Shown: positions 13,101 to 23,760 of the stretch, one piece after another
Layout of the letters: every line of letters begins with the position of its first letter
How positions within the stretch are numbered: the stretch's first letter is position 1
Source: Diprion similis
Lineage: Eukaryota > Arthropoda > Insecta > Hymenoptera > Diprionidae
Direction of reading: 5' to 3'
NCBI RefSeq assembly: GCF_021155765.1
Contig: NC_060105.1
Coordinates: 13,301,001-13,365,000 of the forward strand
Length of the DNA: 64,000 nt
The notes under the pieces: model-generated
What the model saw: the letters and a program-made list of their open reading frames with translations, nothing else
Told to the model about the DNA's origin: nothing
Databases searched by the model: none
Position numbers and translations under genes: made by a program

Positions 13101-16100
13101 TGCTGATTTAAATGAAACTTTGCACATTCGTTAGCTATATCATGGTATAAAAGAATCTGTTATCAAGATTAGCTTGAGGAGGTATTCTGGTCTAGAGGCC
13201 TAAATTTAAGGCATTTTTTAAAATAAGATTGAAAAAAAATCTTAACAAAAAAACAAAAATTGGTAGTTATATTCCGGTGAAGTAGGGGCTACAAAAAGAA
13301 GGGTGCATCCTGGTCGACGTGATTTAAACCCTTACAGTAGTCTGAAACAAAAAAATTTGAAAAATTATAAATCAGTAAAGATGTCGCTATGGTTTAACCC
13401 TTGGAAAAGAAGACAAAATAAAAATTCACAAAATGGCGACGATATGAAATTTTTTTTTTTCTTTACCCGTTTTTTTTTACCTCTCCGAATTTTTTAAAGA
13501 TACTAAAAAAAAAAAAATTTCTCTAAACCAAGGGTCAAACTATAGAGGGATATATGAAGAAGATTTCCACCAAATTTCAAGAGAATCGTTCGAATAGAAC
13601 TTGAGATATCATGTCAACCAGCTCGAAAAAAGTACTTTCGAGGAAAACGCGTTCAAAGATTGGTTCCGGCCGGACCGGTTTAGTTGGCGCGTCACAAAAA
13701 TAACTGTAACTCCGGAAATAATTTGAATTTCCAAAAATCCTCTGAGTGGCTTATTCTAAGGTCTAAACATTAAGAAACCTATCTATCAAATTTCCGATGT
13801 CTTCGACGGTCCTGAGATGAAAGTAGTAAAAGTATAAAATGTACGATCAGCAGAAAATATTTATTTCCACGATAAACTGCAATGCAGTTGCTGATTCGAA
13901 TGTCATCTGATTTTTTTTTTCTTTCCATTTTTTGATTCAATATTGCTTTTCTTTTTGCTTAGCATACCTACGTCGACATCTTGGTATCTATTATTATTAG
14001 CAAAGGCGATTCCCATGCATTCGGCGTAAATTTCTGTGCATGATAGGTACAATCAGAGAATGGATTGTTTGCATCAATCGCTCCAACTTAATTCTTCGAT
14101 AATTATCGCAATTTTCACCCTCTTACGCGAAGCTCTTCACTCTTATGTTAGTAATATTGCTATCATTATGAGTTTTACCAGGATTATTATTTGTACAGAA
14201 ATTCACAAACAAATACGATAAAAGATTTTGATCAACTATTGACTATTAACATTAATTTTAAACTGAAGTTAATTTGGACAAAAACATATTTATTTAATTT
14301 AATCTAGATACAAACAACGGAATATCTGAAATAATTTCTAGTCTTCAAAAATGATTTCGATTATTATATTTTAAACAAACGAAGCACTATCATGCCCGCG
14401 GTCATCTCATCTATCGAAGACATTAACGGAACTAAATTATTCGAAACACTCAGACAAGTTTGTTCGCGTTAACAAAATACTTTGTTAATGTAGAAATAAT
14501 ATTCAGCTTACTTAATCGACATATTTCTTTGATTTTCAAGTGCGAAATCGTTTTAGTGAAAGAACATTTAATTTATGGGAACCTGATGTACATTCTAAAG
14601 CAAAGCACAATTGGCTAGAACAACCATGCCATGTTAACATTACGTTTAGTTGACTTAAACGATATTTTATTGATTCAAGAAGAACTTCACTTCGGTCAAG
14701 AAAACATTTTCGACAAAATTGCATGTAATAAACCACGTAGTTATTAGTTTGAGGGGTTGGTTTTGATGAAAGAGTGCGTTGTGCTACATGGTGGTGGGGA
14801 TACGTAGTTTTATAATTCATGCACTTTAATTCATTTTACCGCGCACAATATTATCTCTTTTTCACTCACGGGTTTCAATGATGTACCTTCGTAATGGGTA
14901 CCATTGCAATTAAGCTTGATTATTACGAAAAAGTTAATAACAATTCTTTTCCCGCTGATATTAATGATTTGAATGTATGGCTAGTTTCGATATTTGTTCG
15001 TTCGGATGGCTTAAAATAATAAAAGTTTTACAAAATCTACTTGTTTATTGATTTCTTGGTGTGTACGACATTTGTTTTTTTTTTTTCATAAACTTTTTAA
15101 CTTTGAAGATTTTTAACTGTTAAATTCTAATCCATTTACAAAAATTCATCACAATTTCAAATTAAAAATTAACACTTACGTGATGTGATACGAATAGGAC
15201 ACAAGATAAATAAAAAATAATATAATATGTGATGATAGTGTATCAGTTGGAGGTGTGTATAGACTCATGTAATCATACATGAAAATATTATCGATTACAG
15301 TATCTATTATGGGTATACAATCAAGAGAAAGTATTATGAAACTTAAACTATAAAGTATAGCAAGTAAATAACTCGAAGTATTTGGTATTTACACCGGTTC
15401 AAAAACATTTAGATTCCGTATCTCCCGGAACGGATTCTTGGCATAGTAGTTTCTCCAAAACCTGACTTTTTGAAAGTGTTATAAAAATATTCAAATAACA
15501 TTAAGTTTGTGCGATAAATTCTCGAGGCAAACAATATTCCCAGAAGTATATTACTGACGGTATCTTCCCCAATTTTTTAAGATTCTCTCAAAACCATATT
15601 TTTCGATTTATCCCCCCTTTATCGTGTATCTGCTTGACGAATGGATTGAACTATAACAATAATGAACAGCATAACGGGCGCCATTTTGCCGTTTTGATAT
15701 GTGTGTGTGCTTCGATTGTTCAGCCCTTGCCCTTCGGCATTTGCGTTACAGGTATGACCAGAGTTATCCCACTGCATGGGGTGTTGAGCCCCTGCTCAGC
15801 CCCGCCCCGCAATACAATCCCGTCGAGGTGCAAGCGAGGGTGAACCAACCGCCGCCTCTGATTGGCAACCACCCGCACCACCCTCGACTCCCTACGTCCG
15901 AACACGCCCTTTGCATCGGGGGTGGCGTCACCACTGACGACAACGGGCGACCCAACTTGTGCAGGATCTGCGGCAAAACGTACGCAAGGCCGAGCACTCT
16001 AAAAACGCACCTCAGAACGCATTCTGGCGAAAAACCATTTAGGTAATTTTTTCCTCTATTTTATACGGAAGTAATTGGACATTTAAGCCAATTAAATACG

Positions 16101-19100
16101 CATTTTGAATGGAAATAATTTTAGAATATCTCAGAAAATATATATGAATAATATTCGAGACACCGTGTGTGATTTGTTAAACGAAGTTGTTATAAATGAA
16201 TGGTATGAATATTGGAAAAGTATTTTTTGAAAAAAACAGACATTTAGAAATTTTTTGTCTGAAAATTCGCTTTGAGAACGTGAAAAAATTGTTATAAACA
16301 ATTTTTTTTACACAAACGAACGATAATTTCTAGAAATTTACAAATATGAGAATCAATCTTGCCGAGTAAAAATTTTTTAATATTTTTTCATGATAACCGT
16401 TTACAACAATATATAAACAATGGCTTCAGGGAATCAAAAAATATATGGAGACGCTCTCAACGATACGAAATATATAGTGCAGATTATAGAACGATAATTT
16501 AATTTAAATAACTGTTGTACTACTAGTGGCAACAACGAGGGTGACCATTAGAAGATATTGTGAATAATTTGTCCCATGAATGTAACTGAAAATTCGACTA
16601 CACTCAACCTTGTTATAGTTTAGATTATGTGAATATTATTTGATATACATACATACGTACTTTTCTTTTTGGTGTTCCTGAAATATTTTAAAGGGCAACC
16701 TCGACTGTTTGAAATAAACTCCTTTCCACTCAACAGCGAATCCATGAAATGCATACGACGATACTGTAATAGAATGGAATTGTACAACTTTCATTCCCTT
16801 CTTTCTCATTAATGATCATTAATATTGTAAAAGATACCACTAACCATACCACAACCATTTCTTTCTACCAAACTTGACAGATTTTGAAAAAATACATTTA
16901 TCCACATAGCTATTGTAGATTTTTTCTAAAATACGTTTTGGAGCGAAAATTTTGAGATTTTCCGGATCTTTTTCTGTGTTTTATTTAGTGTAGAACGTGT
17001 TGAGTACTTCTGCATTACTTTGTGATCATCATTTAATTTTACAAATACCGTCAAAATTGGTCGTATTTTTTTTCTTGTGAACTTTTACACTAGTTCGGAT
17101 TTTTTGTTTTGCTTTTTTCAAATAAATGTCAACATGGTTGTTTTGAAAATTTTTCTTGAATCTAATCTTATTTGCTCTCGATCTTCATTTTAATTTTCGA
17201 GAAGGAAGATTTATATATTTTACATTAATAAATAAGAAAATCACAAATATACATGATCAAACTTATTGTTAAACATAACCAAAGGATATCTACTTTTATT
17301 TCAAGGGTATCTGATTGATTTGATTCAATCACATCTGAAACAAAAATTGCTATTCGGTCACCCTTCGAATATACTTCGTTTTTTTCAAACATCGAAGAAA
17401 CTAAAATACGCGCAAAGACTTCCTCTGAATTTACTAGATGTTACTAAGATCGGTCTAGTAATTTTCGCAGTAACAGCGTTGCTCATGAATTTGCTGCTCT
17501 GCTGTTCGGATGAATTTCAAGCAGCAAAAACTTGCGCCGGAAGTGCTAGTAACTTTCAGTAAATTGCTGCTGCTGCTGCTACTTTTTGCTGCCCATGAAA
17601 TCTTAGCCTTATTCACATGAATTTGTAGGGGGAAATATCACCACAGTAAAAACTTTGACCACTCTACAATTATTAATCACGAACATTTCGTTTGTTCTGC
17701 ACAACTAATAACCCAGCATATTGAATTTTTACGAAGGTGTCACGCATGCTCAAAAGCATTTAGCCAAGCTGCGAATTTGACGGCTCACGCAAGAACACAT
17801 TCTGGTGAAAAACCATTCCGATGCCCCGTCTGCGACAGAAGATTTTCACAAAGCAGCTCCGTAACCACCCATATGAGAACCCATTCTGGAGAACGACCTT
17901 ACAGGTAAACACATTATCACTGTGTATGTATAGAAAGTTGGATAGTTATTGACACATTCGATATCCCTAGACATTTTACGACATGCGATGTTGGATGAGC
18001 ACAGTTTTTGCTTTGCATTACCCGTTGCAACTCCTTTTTGTTTTCTGTTCAGCCCTAAGCGCGCGGCCGGTAGTGCAAACGATGCTCATCCAACATCGTG
18101 GTCTTGAAATTCTTAGGGATATCGAACGTGTCAGAATGTATCCAACTTTCTGTACATGGTGTAGATGACAGACTACTTTTAAGAGAATGCTATGCTCATA
18201 TTCAACCGACTGAATGCTTTGAAAGGAGTTTTCGAATTACACCCAAACAGAGTTATAAGATGGAATTTTTTTCTGTGCAAAACCGGTGTAAGTGCGCTTG
18301 ATATAATAATCGACCGAAATTTGAAAGATCTTGCTCTGTCGATAGGGTAGTGAAAAAAAAACAACTTTTCTTCTGATCAATATACATACTTATGTAATAC
18401 AGTAATGTTCATTAATAGGTTCCCAGTGGCTCACTGTTTTTTGGAATCAGAACTGGAACCAGCTTTCTTTCTAAAATTTTCATGTATCAATAACTAGCAA
18501 CGCAGGTGACAAGAACACGCAAACAACTCCTTAATCCACAGAGCCTAGATACATATAAGGAAAACGATCGACGTAGGCGTTTTGGCCTATAATCCAAAGT
18601 CAAATAGGATCATTTTCTCATAACGTCACCAGTGTGGCGCGCTGCGCTGATGACGATAATGTCAGGTTCATGCCGTCCATTTGTTATTGCTTGCATCGTG
18701 TGATCATGGCATTCGCTTTGTAAACCTTACATTAGAGTCCCTTAGTAGGTAAGTTCTCTACGCTGACAATAAAAGACGTTTCAGAAAACGTACTACGTAT
18801 GAATGTATGTACATACATATACAATCAATCTTAGAGCATATACAGTATTCAGTTTGTTTATTCGGTTTAGTATCTATAAAAGTTTACAAATTCCCAATAT
18901 TTCACTCAAAATATTAAACATGACTTTTGATGCACTCGAATAAGTATCAAATCCGATATATTCAGATGAAAATTTATGTTCGACTAGGTGTTCAAGTAAG
19001 TGCTACGCGCGCAAACCTCACTTGCACCTCATGATCAGATATGAATTAGCCCAAAAGCGGCGTCTGAAGATTGCTAAGGAGAGCTAATTAGACGGGGCAT

Positions 19101-21912
19101 TTTGAAACTCGTCGATATCAGGCGAGGACCCTGCGAGGTTCTGCGGTATAGAAATTTCCTACCGTACCTACTCAAGTAACATTGTAACCCTCATAAGCGA
19201 GGCGGTGAATGTAGGGCACTGCCATTACCCTCATGACTGTCATACTTATTTGCTTGCTTCAAAATTATACCTGTTATCTCTCGGTCATTGTAAGTAACTC
19301 CGAACCCAAAGGTGTATGTATGGGGATTTCCATCCATTGTCGCGTGTGACCTGGATATTTTTTTATTTTTTGCTCAATTTTTTTATACTTATGTGTAGTA
19401 CAACACTCAACTGGGGCGATTGTGGGCACTCAACAGGGTGTTTTCTTGACGCGCTTATTTCATATTTTTTAATGAAACCAAGCTGAAATGTTTTTTTAAT
19501 AAATAGTAAAACTTCAGCGCCAGTTTCATTCGAATTCATCAAACGCATCTAGAAGTCACCTCGTTGGGAACCCATCTTTGGGGTCATTTTCACCCCTTTA
19601 AACTGTGTTTTCGCAGATCAAAAAAAATACGTGTCTCTTAATTTTCAATGTACATACTTGACAACATACTTGAGTCTCAACGAAATCAGAGGGGAGCACC
19701 AAACTCATGTTCCTTGTAACTAAGTCATATTAGTGGGTATTGAATAACGATTCTTTAACTCTGATAGTGGTTAGAAAAATTGAAGATCTCAACCGTTCAC
19801 GATCGAACGGGCATCAAATAATAGAATTTCGGACGAAGAATATGAGTGATTTTTTTCAAAATTTGCGAAGGCTGTATTCTTCTCAGAGTTGGTATTAATT
19901 ATTTAAAATAAAGAGTTTGCTAAAAAACGTTTTATTAATCACAGATGATCTTTTAATATAGTATTACAATATACATATAAAAAAATATAGTGAAAAAAAA
20001 TGTTGAGGTCAAACGTCGGCGATAATGGATGGAAAGACGCGTATATACGATTCGTAGCCAAACCCAATATATTTACCATATTTTTTAAATTATTTTTCTA
20101 TCCACATATAAACTAAACTTGTCTGACTCACATAACTTGAGCTATTCCTACAAACTCATGGTGTAAATTTCATGCAAATCAATAGTCTATTTCTCGAGTT
20201 TTTTTGGTGATAAATACACAAACGAAGTCTTTTGCGTATCGACAGGGTTCAAGAATAACACTCAAAATTTACAGCTGTTACCTGCGATTTCATTCGACGC
20301 AGAGATAAAGAAATGGCATGAATTCTACGAATTTATCATTTCGATTTTGTAGAAACCATGCCATTTCTTTATTATTGCATCAAATGAAAATGTGTTGGAA
20401 TATTTTTGTTCAGAATTGTGTATAGAATGGGGCCGTTAAGCTCTTTTTAGTGTTTGAGATACGTAGACTTCGATATTGAAGCTATACATGACAACGTCGA
20501 AATCGATTAGGGTACCCCCTTAAGGATTATTAATAGACTTATATAGAGATGTACTGGGCAGTCTTGCAGGGCCCATAAACTTTTAGAGATAGACTGCGCG
20601 GTCTGTGCACCGAACCAAAGCGTAATAAGAGGGTGAAAGTGAGAGAGCAGCGATTGGGCCAGCTCTCACTCTAATCGATGTTTCGGTGGGGTAGAGGGGG
20701 CCGGAGCCACATAGACTCATAGAAGTATACCTCCCCGCTTACCTTATTGCTTTCCCTGCCTGATTATCTTTGTCCGTCAGTTTGGGCTTCAGCCGTGGTG
20801 TGAGTATACATGGTGTACCTAAGAGTACAGCTTCTTTCTCCAAAAAAGTTTTTCTCTCACGCTGGCCTCTACTTAAGTAAGATGTGTGCCAACCGCGCCA
20901 AAATACCCTAGATCAGTAGTGATTAATTGTTGTTACGCTGAATCTGCATGAGGAAAAAATGAGCGGGACTTTAAGTAACTCACACCACAATTACTGTACA
21001 CCAAAGAGCACGATGACACTACCGAGCAGGGTAGTATTCGCCAGAAAAATAATTCCCTAACAATATAGGGATTTCTAGACAGTTGGTACACATCTCACTT
21101 AAAGGCTTTATCCTCGAAAAAAGGAACTTGTCGTAGGCTACATACGACCACGCAGTCTCTCCCTATAAATCTATGTGCTGGCGCGATGTCAGCTGCGTGT
21201 TAGCGGTTTCAATCCAAACATCTGCAACTCGGAGCTCTGCTCAGACGTAGTATAGATTGTCTATAATTAGGGATCCTTAGCTTCAGTTTTCGACCTCCAG
21301 TAGTATACATACCTTTTGTCTATCTAGTGGAAATACACATTAAAGTAGTCAACGAATTATTCAATTCGATTGACTCGGTTCTGACATTCGATCAAAGCAC
21401 CTTTTCTGTTATAATATTGGTGTACTTATGACCCCTTATGGTCACTTCCTATGACCTAGGGTGAAACTAAACCGAAGACAATCTGTATATCCATCAAAAT
21501 GTTACAAGGGGGTCAAACGATAAATTACTATTCATGGAACTTTGAATTCTTAGAAATAAACTTACCTTAAAATACAACTTCAGTTAATCGTAGTCCAGAA
21601 CACTTGAACTATGATATACGAGCAACCAATATATTTTTCCCTAATTATTCAAATATCAGACTTTTTCAGAACGAAATAGAATAAGAAACAATTTGATGTT
21701 AAGAGTAGTACAAATATAAGAAGTAAATAATAATTCATCATTGCAGATGTCGATTCTGCAAGAAAGCATTTTCCGACAGTTCCACTCTGACGAAACATTT
21801 ACGAATTCACTCCGGAGAAAAGCCATACCAATGCAAGCTGTGTCTGCTGAGGTTCAGTCAAAGCGGAAACCTGAACAGGCACATGAGGGTTCACGGAGGT
21901 TCCTTGACGTGA
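10039..21912 (+). CDS. gl: glass, C2H2 zinc-finger transcription factor (six coding exons)
   Basis: Spliced CDS: 10039-10102, 11229-11553, 12515-12784, 15752-16042, 17737-17904, 21747-21912. This totals 1284 nt, giving 427 residues and a TGA stop. Every junction has GT donor and AG acceptor signals and the frame is continuous. Five C2H2 fingers start at Cys290, 318, 346, 374 and 402, joined by HSGEKP or HSGERP linkers; fingers read such as [20 protein letters not shown] and end [21 protein letters not shown], which I recognise as Glass. Upstream are the conserved [18 protein letters not shown] block (from about residue 99), a WGCPRGDC stretch (about 131-138) and a Met/Asn-rich run (about 209-217). 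Glass is a nuclear DNA-binding activator required for insect photoreceptor differentiation. The predicted protein is shorter than Drosophila Glass (about 600 residues), mainly before the fingers. Start choice: an in-frame TGA lies at 10024-10026, five codons before the ATG. A coding upstream exon is possible but not needed. Confidence 0.93.
10103..11228 (+). other. gl: glass intron 1
   Basis: A phase-1 intron of 1126 bp, GTGAGC...TTTAG. It is AT-rich. I see no repeat family or motif cluster in it. Confidence 0.8.
11229..11553 (+). CDS. gl: glass coding exon 2
   Basis: Encodes residues 22-129 plus two bases; phase 1 in, phase 2 out, donor GTAAGT. It is Gln/Asn/Leu-rich at first, then carries [18 protein letters not shown] followed by [13 protein letters not shown]. 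This acidic, proline-rich block is the best conserved Glass segment outside the fingers and is a plausible activation domain (inference). Confidence 0.92.
11876..11905 (+). repeat. 30-bp direct repeat, copy 1
   Basis: Begins GAAAGGACATAAAATAAAAT and ends GTACCAC. It matches 12861-12890 at 28 of 30 positions in the same orientation. The two copies lie in successive glass introns, flanking exon 3, and are probably fragments of one dispersed element. Confidence 0.8.
12142..12205 (+). repeat. solitary relative of the 121-bp tandem unit
   Basis: Reads GGGATCGCTGATTACGGATC, then an AAATTCGAAAATGGCG part, then CCAATATGGCAGAC. The same order of blocks occurs in each 121-bp unit at 58460-59345 (GGGGTCGCTGATTACGAATC, AATTCAAGATGGCGGATC, TAATATGGCAGACG). 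It shows that the unit also exists as a dispersed single copy. Confidence 0.7.
12515..12784 (+). CDS. gl: glass coding exon 3
   Basis: Encodes residues 130-219 plus two bases; phase 2 in and out, donor GTGAGT. It starts with [13 protein letters not shown], continues through [17 protein letters not shown] and a Tyr/Gly/Pro/His-rich linker, and ends with the alternating run [13 protein letters not shown], coded by near-repeats of ATGAAC/ATGAAT. Confidence 0.92.
12785..15751 (+). other. gl: glass intron 3
   Basis: A phase-2 intron of 2967 bp, GTGAGT...GCGTTACAG. It carries the second 30-bp repeat copy (12861-12890). From about 13090 to 13830 there is a stretch with TE-like texture (A and T tracts, phrases such as CCAAATTTCAAGAGAATCG), possibly a decayed element. 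The remainder is AT-rich with nothing I can name. Confidence 0.7.
12861..12890 (+). repeat. 30-bp direct repeat, copy 2
   Basis: Partner of 11876-11905, with two mismatches in 30 bp and the same orientation. Confidence 0.8.
15752..16042 (+). CDS. gl: glass coding exon 4 (zinc finger 1)
   Basis: Encodes residues 220-316 plus two bases. A Pro/His-rich linker leads into finger 1: Cys290, Cys293, and the helix end KTHLRTH with linker SGEKPFR. The intron splits the Arg codon of the linker (AG|G). The upstream acceptor is GCGTTACAG; the donor is GTAATT. Confidence 0.95.
16043..17736 (+). other. gl: glass intron 4
   Basis: A phase-2 intron of 1694 bp, AT-rich, with an unusual acceptor context (TTTTTACGAAG). 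A short CTG/GCA-rich patch occurs near 17490-17595. No repeat family is recognised. Confidence 0.8.
17737..17904 (+). CDS. gl: glass coding exon 5 (zinc fingers 2 and 3)
   Basis: Encodes residues 317-372 plus two bases, exactly 56 codons, i.e. two 28-residue finger modules. Finger 2 starts [17 protein letters not shown] and finger 3 starts [18 protein letters not shown]; it ends HSGERPYR with the Arg codon split. The donor is GTAAAC. Confidence 0.96.
17927..18155. repeat. long imperfect inverted repeat (fold-back element)
   Basis: The left arm (about 17927-18010) and right arm (about 18074-18155) are near reverse complements. Paired blocks are TAGAAAGTTGGATA, CGATATCCCTA and the perfect 16-mer CGATGTTGGATGAGCA (17986-18001 with 18083-18098). 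The central loop is about 60 nt. It starts 22 bp after the exon 5 donor. It resembles a fold-back or MITE-type element; no target-site duplication was established. Confidence 0.75.
19562..19720 (-). repeat. dispersed repeat family A, copy 2 (inverted)
   Basis: Reverse-complement relative of 8937-9089, containing CCATCTTTGGGG, CACCCCTTTAAACTGTGTTT, CGTGTCTCTTAATTTTCAAT and CGAAATCAGAGGGGAGCACC. The two copies are 10.5 kb apart in opposite orientation. Confidence 0.7.
20285..20392. repeat. compact 108-bp hairpin in glass intron 5
   Basis: Arms 20285-20328 and 20349-20392 are 44 nt each and match at 36 of 44 positions when one is reverse-complemented. They include an uninterrupted 16-bp core ATAAAGAAATGGCATG and a 20-nt loop. 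The shape fits either a small fold-back element or a miRNA-like precursor; the sequence alone does not decide. Confidence 0.7.
21747..21912 (+). CDS. gl: glass coding exon 6 (zinc fingers 4 and 5, stop)
   Basis: Encodes residues 373-427. Finger 4 starts [18 protein letters not shown] and finger 5 starts [18 protein letters not shown]; it ends RVHGGSLT, then TGA at 21910-21912. The acceptor is CATTGCAG. The protein stops four residues after the finger 5 RVHG, leaving almost no tail. Confidence 0.96.
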
Positions 21913-22090
21913 CACAGTTCCGTTTCACCGACAAGTGACACCTGGTTACAATGTTGTAGATTACCTGTGATTCGAGTGGGTGACAGCTTACAACGAAAAG
22001 AATACTTCAAACAGAACATGTTTGGACTTGTTTAACGGCGAAAAAAGGTTTCGAGGGATTTTTCATAACGTCTATTGTACGCCATGTTTT

Positions 22091-22096
22091 AATAAA
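22091..22096 (+). terminator. gl: candidate proximal polyadenylation signal of glass
   Basis: AATAAA 179 bp after the stop codon, but followed by A-tracts rather than a clear GU-rich element, so the weaker of the two candidates. Confidence 0.35.
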
Positions 22097-23588
22097 AAAA
22101 ATGACAAAAAAAAAAAAAAAACTTCCGCGTAGTTCAACTCGTACGGGTAACATCATGAAAGCTTAAAATCCGAGCATCGAGCTTCAAAAATCCAACTGCA
22201 TACGAGCTGATTCACGAACCTGCGGTCAGATTTTCACGGTACAAAATTCAATATTGCTGAAACTTGGATATTGTATAGTGAATATGATGTATATCGAGGT
22301 ATCAAAATCCTGTGATTCTTAGACAAAAATTTAAAGACAAAAGGTTGAAATTGAGAATGTAATAAAATTGATCAACACTTTCTCATAAAATATAACGTCT
22401 AGAAACCTAATTATAATTAAAATCACAGGATTTTCATATTTCAATATAAACTATGACATATTGAAATTTTAACTAAATCGAATTTGGTATCCTGAAAAGC
22501 TGGCAGGTTTGTGGAGCGGCCTATATACATGTATACATCAGTTGCTCCTATGGTTCACTCTTAATAATTCTAGTGCAACTTCAGGAATAACGGTGCAACG
22601 AAATATTTTTAATTAGCCCTAAAACGAAAAGGAGCCACATACGAACAAATTCGTTAGCACCAATTACGAAATTTTATCAGTCTCTGATATACTTAATGCT
22701 ATCTGCAGATTTGCATATGTTGTTTGGTTTAACACTGGATAAAGCACTATAAATATAAGAAATTATGCAATCTTTTGCTTCTGCACATGATCAATCATAT
22801 AATGAAACACTTTTAAAATACGACGGTTCTAGACATGAAAGCTTACACCGACACACAAGTGGGTCTTGAACTGTATAAGTTATCACTTAAATCCATGTTA
22901 ACTGAAGTTGCATTTCCAATCAACTTTGTATAGAACTGAAAGTGATTCGTATGGAGCCTCCTGGTGTTTAAAGGGCATTACATAATATGAAGCTATATTT
23001 TAGTCAGATTATTGGAAGGGAATAGGTAAGAGTAGATAATACCATTGTGAATGTTGCTCATTGTTCGTCTCATCAATGCGAATCATTTCTAAATACTGCA
23101 ACTTTGTTAAATAAGCAAAAATTGAATTCAGATGTTATCCTTTGAACTAATCAGTGAAATATGGCGCAAAATAGAAAATATGTCAATCATCTGTAGCTTT
23201 TTTTGGAACAGCTGATGTATGCCGAATTCAAAATGACGACTACAGTTTGAAATGAACAAAAAAAAATTGTGAAATGCACCCAAATTTGTTGCTCATCAAT
23301 TAATGACGTAAAAATAACTCAAACAGAACAAAAGAAAAATAATTTACTGCATCGTCATGTTGAGTTTGACTTAAACTTAGAAGCCTCTTTGAGTGTTCGA
23401 ATACTAGTCTAAATTCTCAAATCATAGTGCGATACATTATTAGCGGTATCAATATATAAAGAAAAAAGAACCAACAAACGTAAAGTACCGAAATGTGTTA
23501 ATAAAAAATAGGTCAGGATAGGTGAGCAGGATTTCGTAGGCCTGTAGCAGCATTCACCACAGCACCGTTGATTATTGTACAAATATTG

Positions 23589-23591
<3 letters not shown>

Positions 23592-23620
<29 letters not shown>
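23592..23620. repeat. (TTA)n microsatellite
   Basis: About ten TTA/ATT triplets in the probable glass 3'UTR. Confidence 0.9.
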
Positions 23621-23627
<7 letters not shown>

Positions 23628-23734
23628 AATTATCATTAATATTAATGTTGCTGTTTTCATCATGTTCATTTTTCTCATCTTAATTTCATTTTTTTTTTTT
23701 CTTTTATTTTTTAGTATATATGGTTTTAATGCAA

Positions 23735-23740
23735 AATAAA
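23735..23740 (+). terminator. gl: candidate distal polyadenylation signal of glass
   Basis: AATAAA followed within 30 bp by the GU-rich stretch TTTTGGCGTCGTTTTTGTC, the usual layout of an animal poly(A) site. Confidence 0.5.
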
Positions 23741-23760
23741 GAGAATATTTTGGCGTCGTT

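Larger units (their letters stand above)
17905..21746 (+). other. gl: glass intron 5 with fold-back elements
   Basis: A phase-2 intron of 3842 bp, the longest of the gene. It contains a long fold-back (17927-18155), a family A repeat in inverted orientation (19562-19720) and a compact hairpin (20285-20392). No coding sequence is recognised. Confidence 0.85.
21913..23760 (+). other. gl: probable glass 3' untranslated region
   Basis: AT-rich sequence after the glass stop with no coding potential. AATAAA signals at 22091-22096 and 23735-23740 suggest a short and a long 3' end. The extent is inferred from those signals only. A (TTA)n run lies at 23592-23620. Confidence 0.5.
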
